Shown: piece by piece, positions 1 through 13,500 of the stretch
Position numbering within the stretch: the stretch's first letter is position 1
How the letters are laid out: each line of letters opens with the position of its first letter
NCBI GenBank assembly: GCA_007922225.1
Contig: ML679962.1
Span: forward strand, 30,983,563-31,047,562
DNA from: Emydura subglobosa
Lineage: Eukaryota; Chordata; Testudines; Chelidae
Reading direction: 5' to 3'
Length of the DNA stretch: 64,000 bases
Notes under the pieces: model-generated
What the model was told of the DNA's origin: nothing
Databases searched by the model: none
Seen by the model: the letters and a program-made list of their open reading frames with translations, nothing else
Position numbers and translations under genes: made by a program

Positions 1-305
1 GGTTATCTCAGAGATCAGCTCTCCTCTATCCCTTCATATGGCAACTGAAATCATACAGAGGTGCAGCAGTGGCCAATTCTTAGGGATGGCTTCATGGGGA
101 ATGGTGGCACTGCATTCTCAGTGAACTGTCCTTGACTCTGGGACTCAGTTCATCTTATGGCTGATCAAATACCATGACTGGCACCTATCAGGGGTTTTGC
201 AAGGCACACTGTAATTGCTTGGAGACCTTCTCTGTTCATTGATTTTATTAGTCAGGGGGAGTTCTGTTTGTTGCCAGGCTAAAGACAGATTTAGTGTTTT
301 GCTAA

Positions 306-566
306 GACCTGGTCTACACTTACCTTAAAATTCAGCGGCTGTCGATGGGAGTTGCGCAAGCTATGCAGAGTAGCTTGCATAACTCCCATTGACTTCTTAA
401 CTTCCGTTGTGCGCAGCATCTTCACTGAGCTGCGCCACTTGAGGGGGTGGTTTTAACAAGTCGACTTCCAGATCGATTGAGCAGATCTTCACTGACCGCT
501 CAATTGATCCGGATAGATCGATCTGACAGTGGCGAATTTGCTGCCATCAGTGAAGACGTACCCCTA
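306..566. mobile_element. Short inverted-repeat element (MITE-like)
   Basis: The left end gacctggtctacactta and the right end agtgaagacgtacccc are imperfect inverted repeats. The interior has palindromic blocks (agtagcttgcataactccca, and gatcgattgagc with its complement). The ggtctacact end is typical of abundant turtle non-autonomous elements as I recall them. It has no coding capacity. Confidence 0.5.
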
Positions 567-2625
567 GTCTGGTTAACACCAATATTTGCCTCCATTTTTT
601 GTTTATGTCCACTTACTAAAACAGGTGACTACAAAATAAATGTTTATAATAAGTCTCAAAGTCCATCCACTTCTTAGGACAGAAAAAACACAACCCAAAA
701 ACCAAAAACACAATCAACTAAAAATAACCAAGCCAAATCAAACAATCCTCCCCAACACAAAAGAAAACACCCCTTCACAGAACTAAACAAACTAGGAATC
801 CATGGTTCACAGTACTTATTGGCTATTTTAGTCCAAAGTAAATAAAAGCAATTGTATTCAGTGAAGTAAAGTCAGAACACCCAGAATCCTTTATCACTTA
901 TTTATTAACTTATAAAGCTATGTTATATGTATCTCGTGACATCTTTATAGTGTGAAGAAAATGATTAGAGCCCCCAATCCCTGAAAAATCACAAACACAG
1001 ACTCATTTGTAGCATTCTGCGTCTCTAATTAGCACATCACTATGGGACAATGAATAGAAATATGTGAAGAAACTAAAAATTAGTACCGATAATGTGAGAC
1101 TAAAAACCAGAGCTTCAAGTAACAGTACTCAGAGGGTTTGAGTAATTGCAGAGTATTCCCACTATGAGGTCTTGTCACTTGATCCAAAGGGGCGCTGAGG
1201 CTGCAATAAGTCTCCATGGCCTACTACTGCACCTCAAGAAACAAAGCACTGATAAAGTTCATTCAGAGTTAAAGAAAGGATCTCAGCTCAGTTAAGCTAA
1301 AAAAAAAAAAAAAATTCCCCAAATTGCACAGAATGAGACATTTTGTATGTGAATCACTGGACTCCTAGATCAGTAACGAAATATTATAGCTTCCATGTGT
1401 GTGAAAGCATGAAAGCTATGTTACTCTAATAGCTTAATGCACAGGGGGCATGGATCCTGAAAGACATATAAACAATTGCAATATTTGGGTTAGGCAAACG
1501 CCTTCTAACGTTTAAACAGGGCTCTCGGAATCCGACACTTTTAGAGGCGTTTAAAGAGAAGGGAAGCGTTCGTTATTAGAGTAAGGAGTAGCTTGACCAC
1601 TTCAGTGGCTCCAGAAAAGAGGAGTTTCTTCCCCTATCGTTCATAATGGGAGATGGTGAACTTGTTTAATCTCTGCTATGGTCAGTCTAATGGGGTGCAA
1701 CGGAATATAGGGGAAAATTCACAGGAAAGCCTACAAAAAGCTTCACCCTCCAGAAGGTGTACAAGCAACTGTCTGGAGCTTGCTGCATAGTACACTCGTA
1801 GAGCGGCCCGCTGGCTGAAAACAGGCCCAGCTCAGTAACGTGTCCGCTGCCAGTTCTGGCACGCTGGGGCTGATGCTAATGCTGGCATACGGACATGCTC
1901 TCCCCATGCTATGTCAGGACTCACCAGAGCATTTTTCAGCTGTCAAGTTATGTCCCTAGTGTAAAGGGACCAGGTGGGAAATGAGACTCCAGCCCATGGT
2001 TTCTAAGGTCTTTTAACAAAAGCCTCTTCACAAATATCAATTATTGTTGTTTTCAGCTGCATCATGCAAATGTAAAAATAGATTAAAGCAGTCTAATGTC
2101 ATGAGTTTTTCTGTAACTACCTTTCCCCTCCCTGCTTTCACAAGGTCTTCGTCTCTCCCTGCCTGATTTTACTCTTAGATTAAAAATAAAAAGTGAAGCA
2201 AATGTTCTGTATAAATATTGGCAGAGTTCAGACTTGCCTTTCATCCTGAACTTAATGGGCAAAGAGCTTCAGTCAGTTTGCAAGCTTTCCAAGTGAGCCT
2301 AGAGGGCCCCGTTTACCAGAGATCGAATCTCTGGCAAACAGTTCACTGCAGCTCTTCAAACAAGCCGAAATTATGACCTGATGTTATTGTTTCTCAACAA
2401 CCTTCATCTTTGATGTAAACTAATGTTGACCTTTCCAGCATGAATTTGACATGAAGCCACTTTTGTTTGAAAGGCCCTATGAAAATTCATCATCAGTCTT
2501 ATCAAATAAGGCCACTTCCCTACTTAATAAATATTGGATAACAAATAGCTGGAGCAGATTTATTCACTCACACTGGACCCCTGATATCTCCACATCACAC
2601 TGCAGTCCATGCTGAGGTATTCATT

Positions 2626-2694
2626 CAGGACCTGATCCAAAGCCCACTGAAGCTACTGGAAAAAACCTCCCAGTAGCTTTGGATCAGGCCCTCA
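2626..2694. repeat. Short palindromic unit (gatccaaag family)
   Basis: The left arm cctgatccaaagcccactg and the right arm cagtagctttggatcaggcc form a fold-back around a short centre. It is a member of a family of about 70-80 bp units found across the window. Confidence 0.6.
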
Positions 2695-2883
2695 ATCCAG
2701 CTTGAGTCCTGTAAAATTCTCTGACGGAAATTCTGGCTTCAGTGAAGTCAGTTACGAAAACTCCCATTGACTTCAATGCAGCCAGGATTTGATACTCTGT
2801 TTAAGGAAGAATTGCAAGATTGTGTTTACTCAGGTTCTTATAACACACCTATCACTGTATCTGAGCACCTTCCTTGTATGTAA

Positions 2884-2990
2884 GACAACAAGAGTTCTGT
2901 GGTACCTTAATGACTAACGAATTTATTTGGGCATAAGCTTTCGTGGGCAGAAACCCACTTCGTCAGACGCATGTAGTGGAAAGTTCAGTT
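2884..2990 (-). mobile_element. Penelope-like / related retroelement 3' tail, antisense
   Basis: Read leftwards from 2990: 'ctacatgcgtctgacgaagt', then 'gggtttctgcccacgaaagc', then 'ttatgcccaaataaattcgt' and tagtcattaaggtaccacag. I recall this as one of the commonest turtle repeat tails. Its layout (CTGANGAAG, hairpin, GAAAGCTT, AATAAA) parallels the tail at 39600-39722, so I place it with Penelope-like elements. No coding part is attached. Confidence 0.55.
2931..2970 (-). ncRNA. Hammerhead-ribozyme-like motif, well preserved
   Basis: Minus strand, 40 nt: GCGT (stem I), CTGACGA (core, fits CUGANGA), a 17-nt stem II whose GTGGG and CCCAC arms pair around a short loop, GAAA (core), GCT continuing the A to give AGCT (self-complementary, so stem III could form between two copies), T at the cleavage position, and ATGC, which pairs with GCGT (one G-U). 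One extra A lies between the core CTGACGA and stem II and might weaken catalysis. The fit to known family architecture is good; activity is untested. Confidence 0.55.
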
Positions 2991-4422
2991 AGGTAGGTAT
3001 ATATACACACGCAAGGATGGGCGAGTTACATCACAGTGAGGAGGGCAAGCGTAAACAAGTATGTAACAACAATAACCTCGGACTGCTGCACATGGGTAGG
3101 TGTATCTGCTATCCCAACAAGATACTTTATTCTTCCCGACTAGTTGGCTCCTTCCCTTTATTGTTTTGCTTAGTAATCTGTACAGTAGTAAAAAGGAATT
3201 GACAGACAGCAGAGCAGCACAATTCTGTTAATTTTTCAAAGTGCTATGTGTAATATTTAGTCCTCTCAGTTACAGTTCAGCTGTTTTAAATACAAGAAAT
3301 GTTAGTTGGAGAATGCAGATAAAAAATGAGTAATCCTTATGTTGAGTCCATTAACTAATGCTAAATTAAAGTGGAATTGAAACAGGATTACAGTGGGATG
3401 TGTATAAAAAGAAACACGTGACATCCACATGGATACCACATGAATCCATTATGGTAAATACTTTTCCAGTAAGAGCAAATGAGTTCATTGTGACCATGTA
3501 TGTAAAATACAGTGAAACCTAAAGAATATAAATGTCAAAATATCAGAATGTGGTTCAGCCTAATCACACTACCTTTTACTGGGCCAAAGGATTAAAAACA
3601 CAGTGCTTCAGTGTAAAGAACGTGGTTGCCCAAATACACACTTGTGTGAACTCAGTTTGATAATCTCTAATAGGGCCCCATGCAAATAACAAAGACAGAT
3701 GACAAATTTCATGGGTTGGTCATGGCAAAAATTGCAGATTTCACAGCGAGATACAGATTTAAAAGACAGGGACACAAAAATCACAAATAAAGACATTTAA
3801 ACTGCCACAAAAATTAGGTGTTAAGGGTTTACAGCTGTATGTATCAATATTGTTATCACAAGTAAATGTTCTGAAATGGAGTAAAACTGTCCCTAAAATA
3901 AATCCAAAGAGAAGCACAAATTATTAATTCCCACTCTTAGGAATCCTTTCTAAAGGAGATTAGTCGGTCCCTTTTTTATTTTCAGGTCACACATCATTAT
4001 CATTTGGCCTGGTTTAAGGCAAAACTCATTTGGTGGGCACTGGAGCTTTCATCTAATCTCAAAGCTGAATCTTTTTGTCCTGCTTACAGAGGAACCAACT
4101 TGCTTCTAAAGTTCAGAAATGTTGCTCCAGAAGGCAGATGGTACAAGTCAGGATCTCTGATTGGAAAAACTCCTGTGCATGCAGAACTTTGAATTTCCAC
4201 AAGGAAAGATGAGTGTGACACAATCCCTCCCAGACCCCTGAATGCAACTAGAGTAGGTTCATGCAAAGGGAATTCTGTAGGGAGTTGAGGAAGGGCCAGG
4301 GCAGGAAAGGATAGAGCATGGATAGACCTGGCTGCTTATTATGGCACTCTCCTCTGCTCTGTTCACTAATTTCCATGTGAAAATCTGGGCTCAGATAATG
4401 CAGCTGCATGCTGGGCTATTAC

Positions 4423-4660
4423 TAGAGCTGGTCCGGAACTTGAATGTTCATCCCAGAGGAAATTCTGACAATTTTTTTTAATGGTTCTGAATTGGGATGA
4501 AAAACCAAAACTGTGAACTGTCCTTGAGTGGTGAAAGGTTTTTGCTTTTCACTTTGAAGGCTTCTTAAAATTCTGCATAAATTTGAAATGACATAAATTT
4601 CAAAACAAAACAAGAATGAAAATGTTCTGTTTCCAGCATGCCGAAATGGAACGTTGCACC
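4423..4660. repeat. Palindromic interspersed element
   Basis: It starts agagctggtccggaac and contains runs such as gaaattctgacaattttttt and aaatttgaaatgacataaat that can fold back on one another imperfectly. I recall a turtle repeat that begins the same way. Limits are approximate. Confidence 0.35.
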
Positions 4661-5889
4661 CTAATCAAAAGACTCTGAGGCGATTTTGACAAAAGAGCGT
4701 TTTCTGACAGAGCAGCATTCTATCGGAAAGACGTGGACTAGTTCTAGTTATTACCCGCTGGATTCCATCCACGGCTGCTAGCGTGTAACTGCAGGGGGAC
4801 CAAGACAAGGGCAGCACAAGTCCTGCAAGAGCCACTTTGCGAGGGTAGAAGAACGCCAAAGGAACAGCCATGTAGTAAGGCTTCTGGCTTCATGTGAAAG
4901 GGTGACTTGACCTGCATTATTGGGGAGTGTGCTCTGGGAAAACTGCCGCTCCTACCAAAAACGGGACTGTCCTAGGAAAACTGCGAGGGGAACCCATAAT
5001 AAGGAACCAGTGGGAGAGGAAAACTCTATGAGTATCCCCTCACAGAGATATCCTGGAACCATCCCCTGTGCTGGGAGGTTGATTTAGTCCTGACTGTGCA
5101 TATCTGAGACATGGGCACACGGCTCAGTTGCAAGAAAGTTGAGTACTTACTGCAGGCCTGGCTAATATTTTTTTTTGTCTAATCTCGTCATAACAAATAA
5201 TGGCACTGGCCAAAGAAAACTTCATAAAAATGCCGGAGACACAATGGCAGCTCCTCGAGCAGAAACACAAAACAACTCATCATGCACGTCTCAGAGAGAG
5301 GCAGTAATTTCACGGGGCAGACGCCATACTTGGGGGCAGGAACAAAGATCTTCTTCATTTTTATCCACTCCAAGCCAGGCTGCTCTACCTCTGGTCAGAG
5401 AGAGATGGCAGTACAATATGATTCCAACTTTAAATCCTTGACAGGGCTCAAGGTATTAAGTCAACAATTTGTTGGCCAACCAGTTTTCAACAGCGAACAA
5501 CTATGTCAGAGCTGGTTTAAGGTCAATCTGTGGTTTAACCGGAATGCATTTCCGATGGCTGAGTTTTCAACCGTTTCTCAACCACTAAACAAGAGCAAAG
5601 GTCAATCCGTATCTATTTAGAATAATTATTTCACCTGTCAGTCTAATGCACTGACTATGTTATGATGGAGTTTGGCCTCTAGCTAGGTGAATGCTGAGCT
5701 CTTCCAAATATCAGCGGCACACAGATGGCGTGATGGATGCCTTTCAAATCCTACAATACCCCTACATTTTTCTTGATTGCTCTACACAGTGGTACTCATT
5801 ATTGTAGCAGCTTATTCCAAGCCAAGGGATATAAATGTCTCTCTGTACTGACTGGCAGGGGTGCTGTAAAACAACGTAGCCTGCGCAAA

Positions 5890-5927
5890 CACACACACAC
5901 ACACACACACACTCTCTCTCTCTCTCT
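5890..5927 (+). repeat. (CA)n(CT)n microsatellite
   Basis: A run of CA dinucleotides is followed directly by CT dinucleotides. The Cys/Val-rich frames over it are artefacts. Confidence 0.95.
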
Positions 5928-8625
5928 GGGGAGATGCTGTATATTTTCAGTGTGATATAGCATGGACTGATTACCATCAATCAAGACCTAAATTCCCAGT
6001 CCATCTCTACACATGAGTAGGCTTGCTGAGTGATAGGCCAATATGCCACAATAGTAAAACTCGGTATACTCCTGAGACTTTTAATAGATTAACTTTTTAG
6101 ACAAGCCAATAGAAATAACCAGCTCATTGATTCAGAAAGAGATCGCCAAAGTGAAAGCACTTCAGAAATTAGATCTTCTTTCTTTTTAAAGGTAAGCAGA
6201 TGGAAAACGTTTTATTCTTATTTATTTATATTACAGTTCAATTTATGTCCCTTATTTCACCATAAATTCAAGATTCCATAAATGTGTATGTTATTTCACT
6301 GATTTTTAATAACCTGAAAACCTGCAACAGAAACCTATAATATAGCAGCCCATATATTGTAAATTAAAAATAAATAAAAGACCTCAAAGAGGTTTCCTTC
6401 AAAAGCTGCTTTAGTTTAGTGTTTCATTATATATTTATATATATACACACACTGAGAAGGGACACATCTGTAAACATTTCCAAAGTATAAAGTACACTGC
6501 AAAGGAAATAGCTATGTTATCTATTCTGAGCACATGCTTTAACATTTGTTTATGTAAACCATATAATTGGAAACTCTGTCCATTTTCTGCTTGTGCTAAA
6601 TATTCTGTGTATAAATACTTTTCATAGTAGATAAATAGGGTTTTTATTTAGGTCTCATCACCTTCATATTACATATTCATTGATTTCTAAACTGCCTTAA
6701 ACAGCTCTGTAGATGTGAAACATTATGAATTCAGTTTTGGCACCTTGGTATTAAATTTGCATATCAGGTCACGCACCGCTTGACATACATGCAAAATAGC
6801 ACTGCGGCTATTTTATTACAACCTACAAAAGATATTCAGAAACTGCATGCAGCATCAAAAATAAATTAAAATGGATAAAAGACACAATAGTGGGCCACTT
6901 TTTTTTGTTTAGTAGTGCCTCAAGCCATTTATATGTTCTACTCAACAAACAAGTTAGACTAAAACAATTTTAGCCTCTTTCTTTTATTGTATTTTAATTG
7001 TTATAGGTAAAACATTTCTCTCTCTCACTACCAATCTGATCCTAGTTAAGGTGAACTGTTTGAAATCACAGGCCGTAAAAAGTAATATATGTGGCTCCGC
7101 GCTCTGTCAGTGAGAACGTCAAAGAGAGTAGAGACAAACACATGTAGTAACATATTTATCTATTTGATTTCATATTTGAAATGCTTTTGTAATCTTAAAA
7201 TATTATGCCAAAAGGAAACTTGTATGGGGACTGTGCATTTATCTGAAGTTAAAAGTGCATCAGTCAATGGTACTCAGATATTCCCATTGCCCTAGAAATA
7301 TGCCAACTAGATGCATTAGACAGATAATCTGCAGATTACCTTCCTGTATATTCAGCAATAGGTACTAAAGACGTTAGTATAAATAAATAGTAAAGGACAC
7401 ATTTTCCCTCACCGGGCCTCCATTTCTGTGTCTACAAAATTTCATGATCTAATAATTGCAGGTACAATTTGGCATCTGCATTCTTTTGTTGGCCGGCCTA
7501 GTACCTCATCGGGACTGCAAACATTCACGGGTGCAAAGTTGTGCCTGCAATTATTTGGGCGGCAACTTTCCAGATGCTTGAATGGAGCCTGAATTTTTGG
7601 AAGATTCGGGGGGTCCTAAAAGTTTTAGAGTAAAATTTCCAAAGTGAGATTTCTGTTCTATGGCCAAAGTGAGGTTTCTAAGGGCTTGTTTGGACTCTGG
7701 GAGTGCGCAGGGCTGCACTGGAACTCCATAGTGAGAACACTGCATGTAGAAACTAACAGGTTCCTAGTTTGCAAATTAAAAAGGTTCTGCTTCAAACAGG
7801 AACATTAGGAACTAGGAAACTTTTTAGTTTGCACCCACAGTATCCAAACAGGGGAGTTACAGTGCAGCACTTTGCTGTGCACTGCTGTTCACAGCCCTGT
7901 AGTCCGAACTGCAGGCCAGTGCGAGCATAGCCTAAGCCATCTCCCATGCTGGAGGGTGGTGCAAGGAACCATAATACAACTGGGAGGCCCCAGGTTGAAT
8001 TTTGACCGACTCAGACAGAATTTCTCCAGAAGGCTCTTGTAGAGTGCCCAATGCAACAGTGGCATTATCACTCTTTGTAAGGAGAGAGCATGCACTCCCT
8101 TTCCTGGGTGAAGCGGGGGACTAAGATCTTTCTCCTCCCTATTTTGGATAGCAAGCATCCATGGAATCATGACAGGGAGTACCAATGATCTGAGGAACGG
8201 TTCTTGTGCCCTGTCCCCCATTGCACTCCCATTCAGTGCCAGCCATACTTGATCCCAAAAGACTTAATGCCCTACTCAGTTATCACTTACTCATTCATAC
8301 CCACGGATCCCAAATATTCATATGATGTATATGGCAAAAATAAATTATGCAGCTGTATTATATTGTATGCTACCACTTACAAAATGATGTGAATCTCACC
8401 TCTGGAAAGTTATCTGAAGGGGGTGGAGGGTGGGCAGGAGGAAGATACATAGAAGTGCCTAAAAATTACACCAATTTCACCCCATCAAACTGATAAAACT
8501 ACCCAAACTAAGGGGATGCAGTGATTAACAAACCAATAATCACTGTCTCAGTGAAGTCAATCTCAGAGGCACCCCATATCCAGATAATGTAAACAGCCAA
8601 TCGTCATGCCCATAAAAGAAAACAT

Positions 8626-8775
8626 AAAGGCCCAGATTTTTAAAGTTATTTAGGTGTTGCTCTGTCCAGCATTGCAAGACCTAAGCGACGTTGGAGCTTC
8701 AGTCACATTTTCAGAAGTCGCTTGGGAGCCTAAGGCTCATCGAAAGTTTGGGCACCCAAGTCTCTTAAGTCTTGC
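8626..8775. repeat. Interspersed repeat (cccagatttt / taggtg type)
   Basis: aggcccagatttttaaagtt, atttaggtgttgc and ggagcctaaggctcatcgaa, with aagtttgggcacccaagtct, resemble a common sauropsid short inverted element. Limits are approximate. Confidence 0.4.
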
Positions 8776-8932
8776 ATCACTGAGTGGAACAATTCCTATC
8801 TATCTTTAAACATCTGGACCACCATTTCACCATTGTACAGTCTGTATGTAAAGTATCTGCTTAGCTCCAACCCCAGACTGAGCCTTCTTGCTTACAGAGA
8901 GGCATTTCGGGATGCCTCAAAACATTGGAGTT

Positions 8933-9014
8933 TGAGCCTGATCCCACAAGTTCCCTAGGTAAATCTCCCATTGACTGAGATTTGCCTGAGTGAGGACTGC
9001 AGGATCAGGCCCTT
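8933..9014. repeat. Short palindromic unit
   Basis: gagcctgatcccacaagttc and ctcccattgactgagatttg, with end gcaggatcaggccc, form terminal arms of the family. Confidence 0.5.
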
Positions 9015-10419
9015 TACATTTATTCCATCCAGCACATACTTAAAGATACCAAGATGATAGCAGAAACTTCCAATCTAACTCAGACCCACCATCTCTATAA
9101 CAGAAATGTAAAAAGAAAAAGAAAAAAAACCCAGACATACTATAACAAATTGCTTCAAAACATTCCTCAGACCACCGTGCTAAATTCCCACATTCTTAGC
9201 AGTTTGTAAAAATGTTTAATTTATGTTTATATATTCTTATTCAAAATGTTAGTTAACAGCCTGTAGAGACCTGGTAATATGATCCTTTTTTCTTTTTTAT
9301 GTTTATTAGCTACATTAATGACTGTTTCTGCAATTCTGCTACAAAGACTTGCGTTAATGAACGCCAATTAATTCTGAAATGATTTTAAACAAAGGGTGAT
9401 GAGAATAACCAATCAACCATGACAGTGTAAAAGAGCAAGCAAGCTGCTGTGACCTAATTTTTTGTGTTGATTCTTTGCTGTCAGATTGCATTGCTATTTG
9501 TCAAGAACTCCTATAGATTTCACAGGTACATATTGCAACATTGTCATCTTAGAAATGCTCTGTTCATTTTTACCAAGAGAAATTATTGCATTTAAGTACA
9601 GGTTTCAATAATAATGACTTGCACTCTGCAAATACCTGTAAAAGTCAAACATATCTGTCTGCCACTGCTGGAAGGACTTTACAAATCTTGGGACCTGAAA
9701 TTTTAAGGCATGGGAGCTCAAAATATTTGGTTTACAGAAAGAAACAGGATTCACAGTCATCTCTCCAGTTCAGCCTGCTTAATTCACAATCATAATAAAG
9801 ATATAGTTATTTGTTTTTGCAAATGAATTATTTAATTTCTTAATTCAATTCACAAAAAAACTAGATATAAAAATGATTTCCTGAAACCAGTAGCAAGTTG
9901 AATGGTAACGCTATCTAAATACCACAGATATGTGTCAGATGTGGCCTAAAAAGTAAATAGACCATGCAGCCAAACACGATCTGTATGTGTCTACTGAGTG
10001 AACAAACATTTAAAAAAAAAAGTCTTCCAAGCCTATTCTAAATTGCAACAAAATGAATTGAAGCTAGGAATGGCTACTTTCATTTTAGCCAGCTATGCAT
10101 TTGGTGTTCCTTTGTCAGACTGAGCAAAAACCACAAAAGAAACACATTTTAAAGTTAAGATTTCCACAGCCGTTTGACTGTGGGACAAATTCAACCCACA
10201 TTTAATGGAACTACAATCAGGATCAACCCATAAGCATCTGTAAAAACAACTCACGTTATCCTCCTTCAAATTCCTCCTCAAAACTCTCCTTTGAGGTGAT
10301 GATTACAAAAAATACTTGACAACAGGTAGGCAGCTGGTGTGCAGAGACCTCAGCCCATTATGCTGACCAATTTTGTCTTATTGTTTCCTTGTAGTCCCCA
10401 TCCCTCTGTATTGATCTCT

Positions 10420-10540
10420 TGTCTCAGACTGTAAGTCTTTTGGGGCAGGGCCTTCTCTATTTTGTTTGTACAGCACCAAGCACAGTGGGGTCCAGGACTC
10501 CTAGTTGGTATGGGTAATATAAATAAACGATAATACTGAA
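10420..10540 (+). repeat. Ancient SINE/LINE 3' tail
   Basis: 'cagactgtaagtcttttggg' is followed by gcagggccttctctattttg, tacagcaccaagcacagtgg, ggtccaggactcctag and an aataaa-type end. This is a frequent amniote repeat tail; I am not sure of its formal family name. Confidence 0.55.
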
Positions 10541-13500
10541 CTGCCAAATCTGGGCCTTTATGGCTAGTCCTGCAGCGCATACAGAGCTGGGTCAAGGGGT
10601 TCTACGGAACCAGATCCCGGGGTAGAGTGGCGTGTTTCTCTTTTGTTCATTTTTACAAGAGATCATACCCCTGTAGTGCAAATGTGTAGACAATAATTAG
10701 GTCTAGCCATAGACTAAGCCCTGCTGATGAAAGAAACATTTTCTCTCATGTACCTAACCGCATCCAGTGCGGCTAGATTCTGCTATGAAGGATGTTACAT
10801 GCCACGAATTGCAAGAGGCACCATGACTGGGCGCAAACCAGTAGGTCAAAAAGTTCAGCAGCAAGACCTTGTTTTTTTATGATGTGTCGGGTGAATTCAT
10901 CAAAGGGGTAATGAACAGACAAGTAGAATGGGGCTGAAAAAAGACCTGGAGTGTGTCTCATCTGTACCAATACTGCAGTGTGTAACATATGGACTGGTTT
11001 AAATGCATAACACTGCCTCCATCTGGATGGGGAGTCTAGCCCCGATCAAGAACGAAGGATTATGTTGTCCTCTAGTGGCTGGCCTGCAGAGGGCATAAAG
11101 CCCTGACACTACTAGTTCTAATGGAGACATTTCCTTACTTCAAGTGATAGGGACCTGTGCATTTAGTGCTCCAGCCTGAGTATTTTCCTCACTCTTTGGA
11201 TCAAGCAGAAGGGGACGTGAGCTGCGACGACTTATGGGAGTATGAGCTAGGTTCTGCTCTCTGCTACATCAGTGTAAACCTAGAATGATACCTCCAGTAT
11301 TAGCTGAGCTGTTCCAGATGCAAAACTAAGATCAGCATTTTGGATTTAATGGGAGTTGCTCTCAACCCTTCACAGGGTCAGGTTTTAATCCTTAATCAAG
11401 CACAAGTGGAAACAGCAGCAACAGGAAAGCCAGATAAAAGATGAGAGAAGTGAATTGCATAGGCATAAAAATGTTCTCCTTGTTCAGCTCTCTGTTATAC
11501 AAGAGGCACTTGAAGTTTCCACTCTGAATACCGTGCCTTTCATTGGCACCTTCCCCCGACGAGGCCCAAAAACTGCATAAAGAATTTGACCCTTGAGTTT
11601 AAAGTGTAAACATTTTTTATAGCTTCAAAACAAGGATCCTGATTCCTGCTGGTGCTGGCTCTAGATACTGTGCTCAGCAGTGAATTAGAAAATAGCCGTC
11701 TCATTTCAATCCTTCAGCCCCCTATCTACTGGGAATCCACCCTCTGACAAAAGTCACAGCTAGAGCATTCTGGAGCAAGGGTCATCAGACTTATAAACAT
11801 ATATCCCTTGACCACGCAGTGACTTGTGTTCAGAACCCCTTGTAGAAATTATTTTTGCCCTTGGCAGGAATAGCTTTTGTGGAAGTGGGATGGTCGTGTG
11901 TGGGTTGCTGAGAATCTGAATACAGCCACATAACTCAGGTTTCGCAGCGTCATTACATGTCTGTTTGTAGGAGCCTCTTCATATTTTTCCTGAGCTTGAC
12001 TCATGTTTCTTTTTAACAAGAAAAGATCCATGTTAAGATCTAAACCACTCCAAAGGGTTTGTCATAGAAGTGCCAATTCAACCTCAGCTGTAATGACCTC
12101 AGTTTTTGCAGATTTATATGCATTTGTGCAAATGGCCTAAAAATGGAGCAGTTAAAATAAGCTTCTAACACAATATGAATGTGTCATCAGACCCGATCTC
12201 AAAGCTATTTCATATACAATAGTGATATGATATAGAGTTTTGCTGTTAGAATACAAAAAATGGACATTATTGGGGGAAAACGTGTGATATTAGTGTAATA
12301 CTGATGATACAATGCACCATTTTACACTCAGCAAGCTGGAATATTTTTCAGAGATGAGGAACCCTGACAGAAAGATGAAAGATAAAGATGGACTGACATC
12401 TTATCCATATTTGTGGTTGGTTTGCAAATATTAAGTGGAAGTTCTCAAATCCACCGAGTTATTTCAACCAGAAAAGCAGCTGCATGAAACATACATCTCA
12501 ACTGCAAGGAAGCTTTACTTTCAACCTCCTGGACTCCTGGCTTTTCATTAGTCAAGCATTCATATTGCTGCCTGCATTATACAGCTAACAATGCAATATA
12601 CAAAAAAGGACAAAATGTCAGCACCCAATGGAAATGAACTCTCCACCTTTTGCTGGAGTTCAGCATTTGACAATCAGACCTCACTTCATTTAAATGTGAG
12701 TGTGTTAGATCATCAGTCTATTATTCCTCCAGATTTTTATAATGACATCTAACATTGGCCAGACATTGCACACCTGGTTGAAAATATTTCTTTTTAAACA
12801 ATGCAAGAACTAACCAACGTGCAAACCTAATAATTAAATTACATTTAGCCGTTGGCCATTGTTATTCTGCACAGCTCTCCCACTGAGGCAGCTACAGTGA
12901 TCCGATTTAAGCAGCAATCTAGCAGAACACTTTTCATTGCCTGTGATTGTTGTGCAGAGTAAATTGGCTCACATCAGATTTGACTCTAATTTGGGTTTTA
13001 GAACAGTTAATTTGAACTTAAGCATCTATGGAAATGTCATTAACAGGAGGTTCTGCATTGGAATTCTCCCTGTAGTTATGATGTTGAAAGCCAACATAGC
13101 AAGGGTAGCTCCTTATACACAGTATATGCTTTCCAACATGCCACTTTGAATATTGTGGGTGTTAGAACAGTTGTTAAAAACAACTTATCATTTTTAACAG
13201 ACAATGTCAAAGGAAAAGAACGTTGTTGCACATGTCAGTTTCCTGCTACATAAATGCCAAGAAGAAGCTAAATTGTTTCTTTTTAAAGCAGAAGACATTG
13301 CTCCTGTGACAGTGTTGGTTTCTATTATATATCAAGCTTGAACTTTTATCATTCATTTCCTCTGATGAAGGCTGATTCAGCAAAGTGATAATTATCCACT
13401 GAGAGTCAAATTCTGCCCATTTTGAAGTCATTGGGAGCTGTATAAAAAAGTATCCAAAAGGTGAAATTTGCTTCACCATCATCATTATCTATCTGCTATA

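Noticed and set aside
5762..5984. Frames encoding runs of Cys-Val or Thr-His
   Set aside because: They are translations of the CA/CT microsatellite at 5890-5927.
7889..8221. 110-codon minus-strand frame
   Set aside because: No domain or splice evidence, and composition as in surrounding intron.
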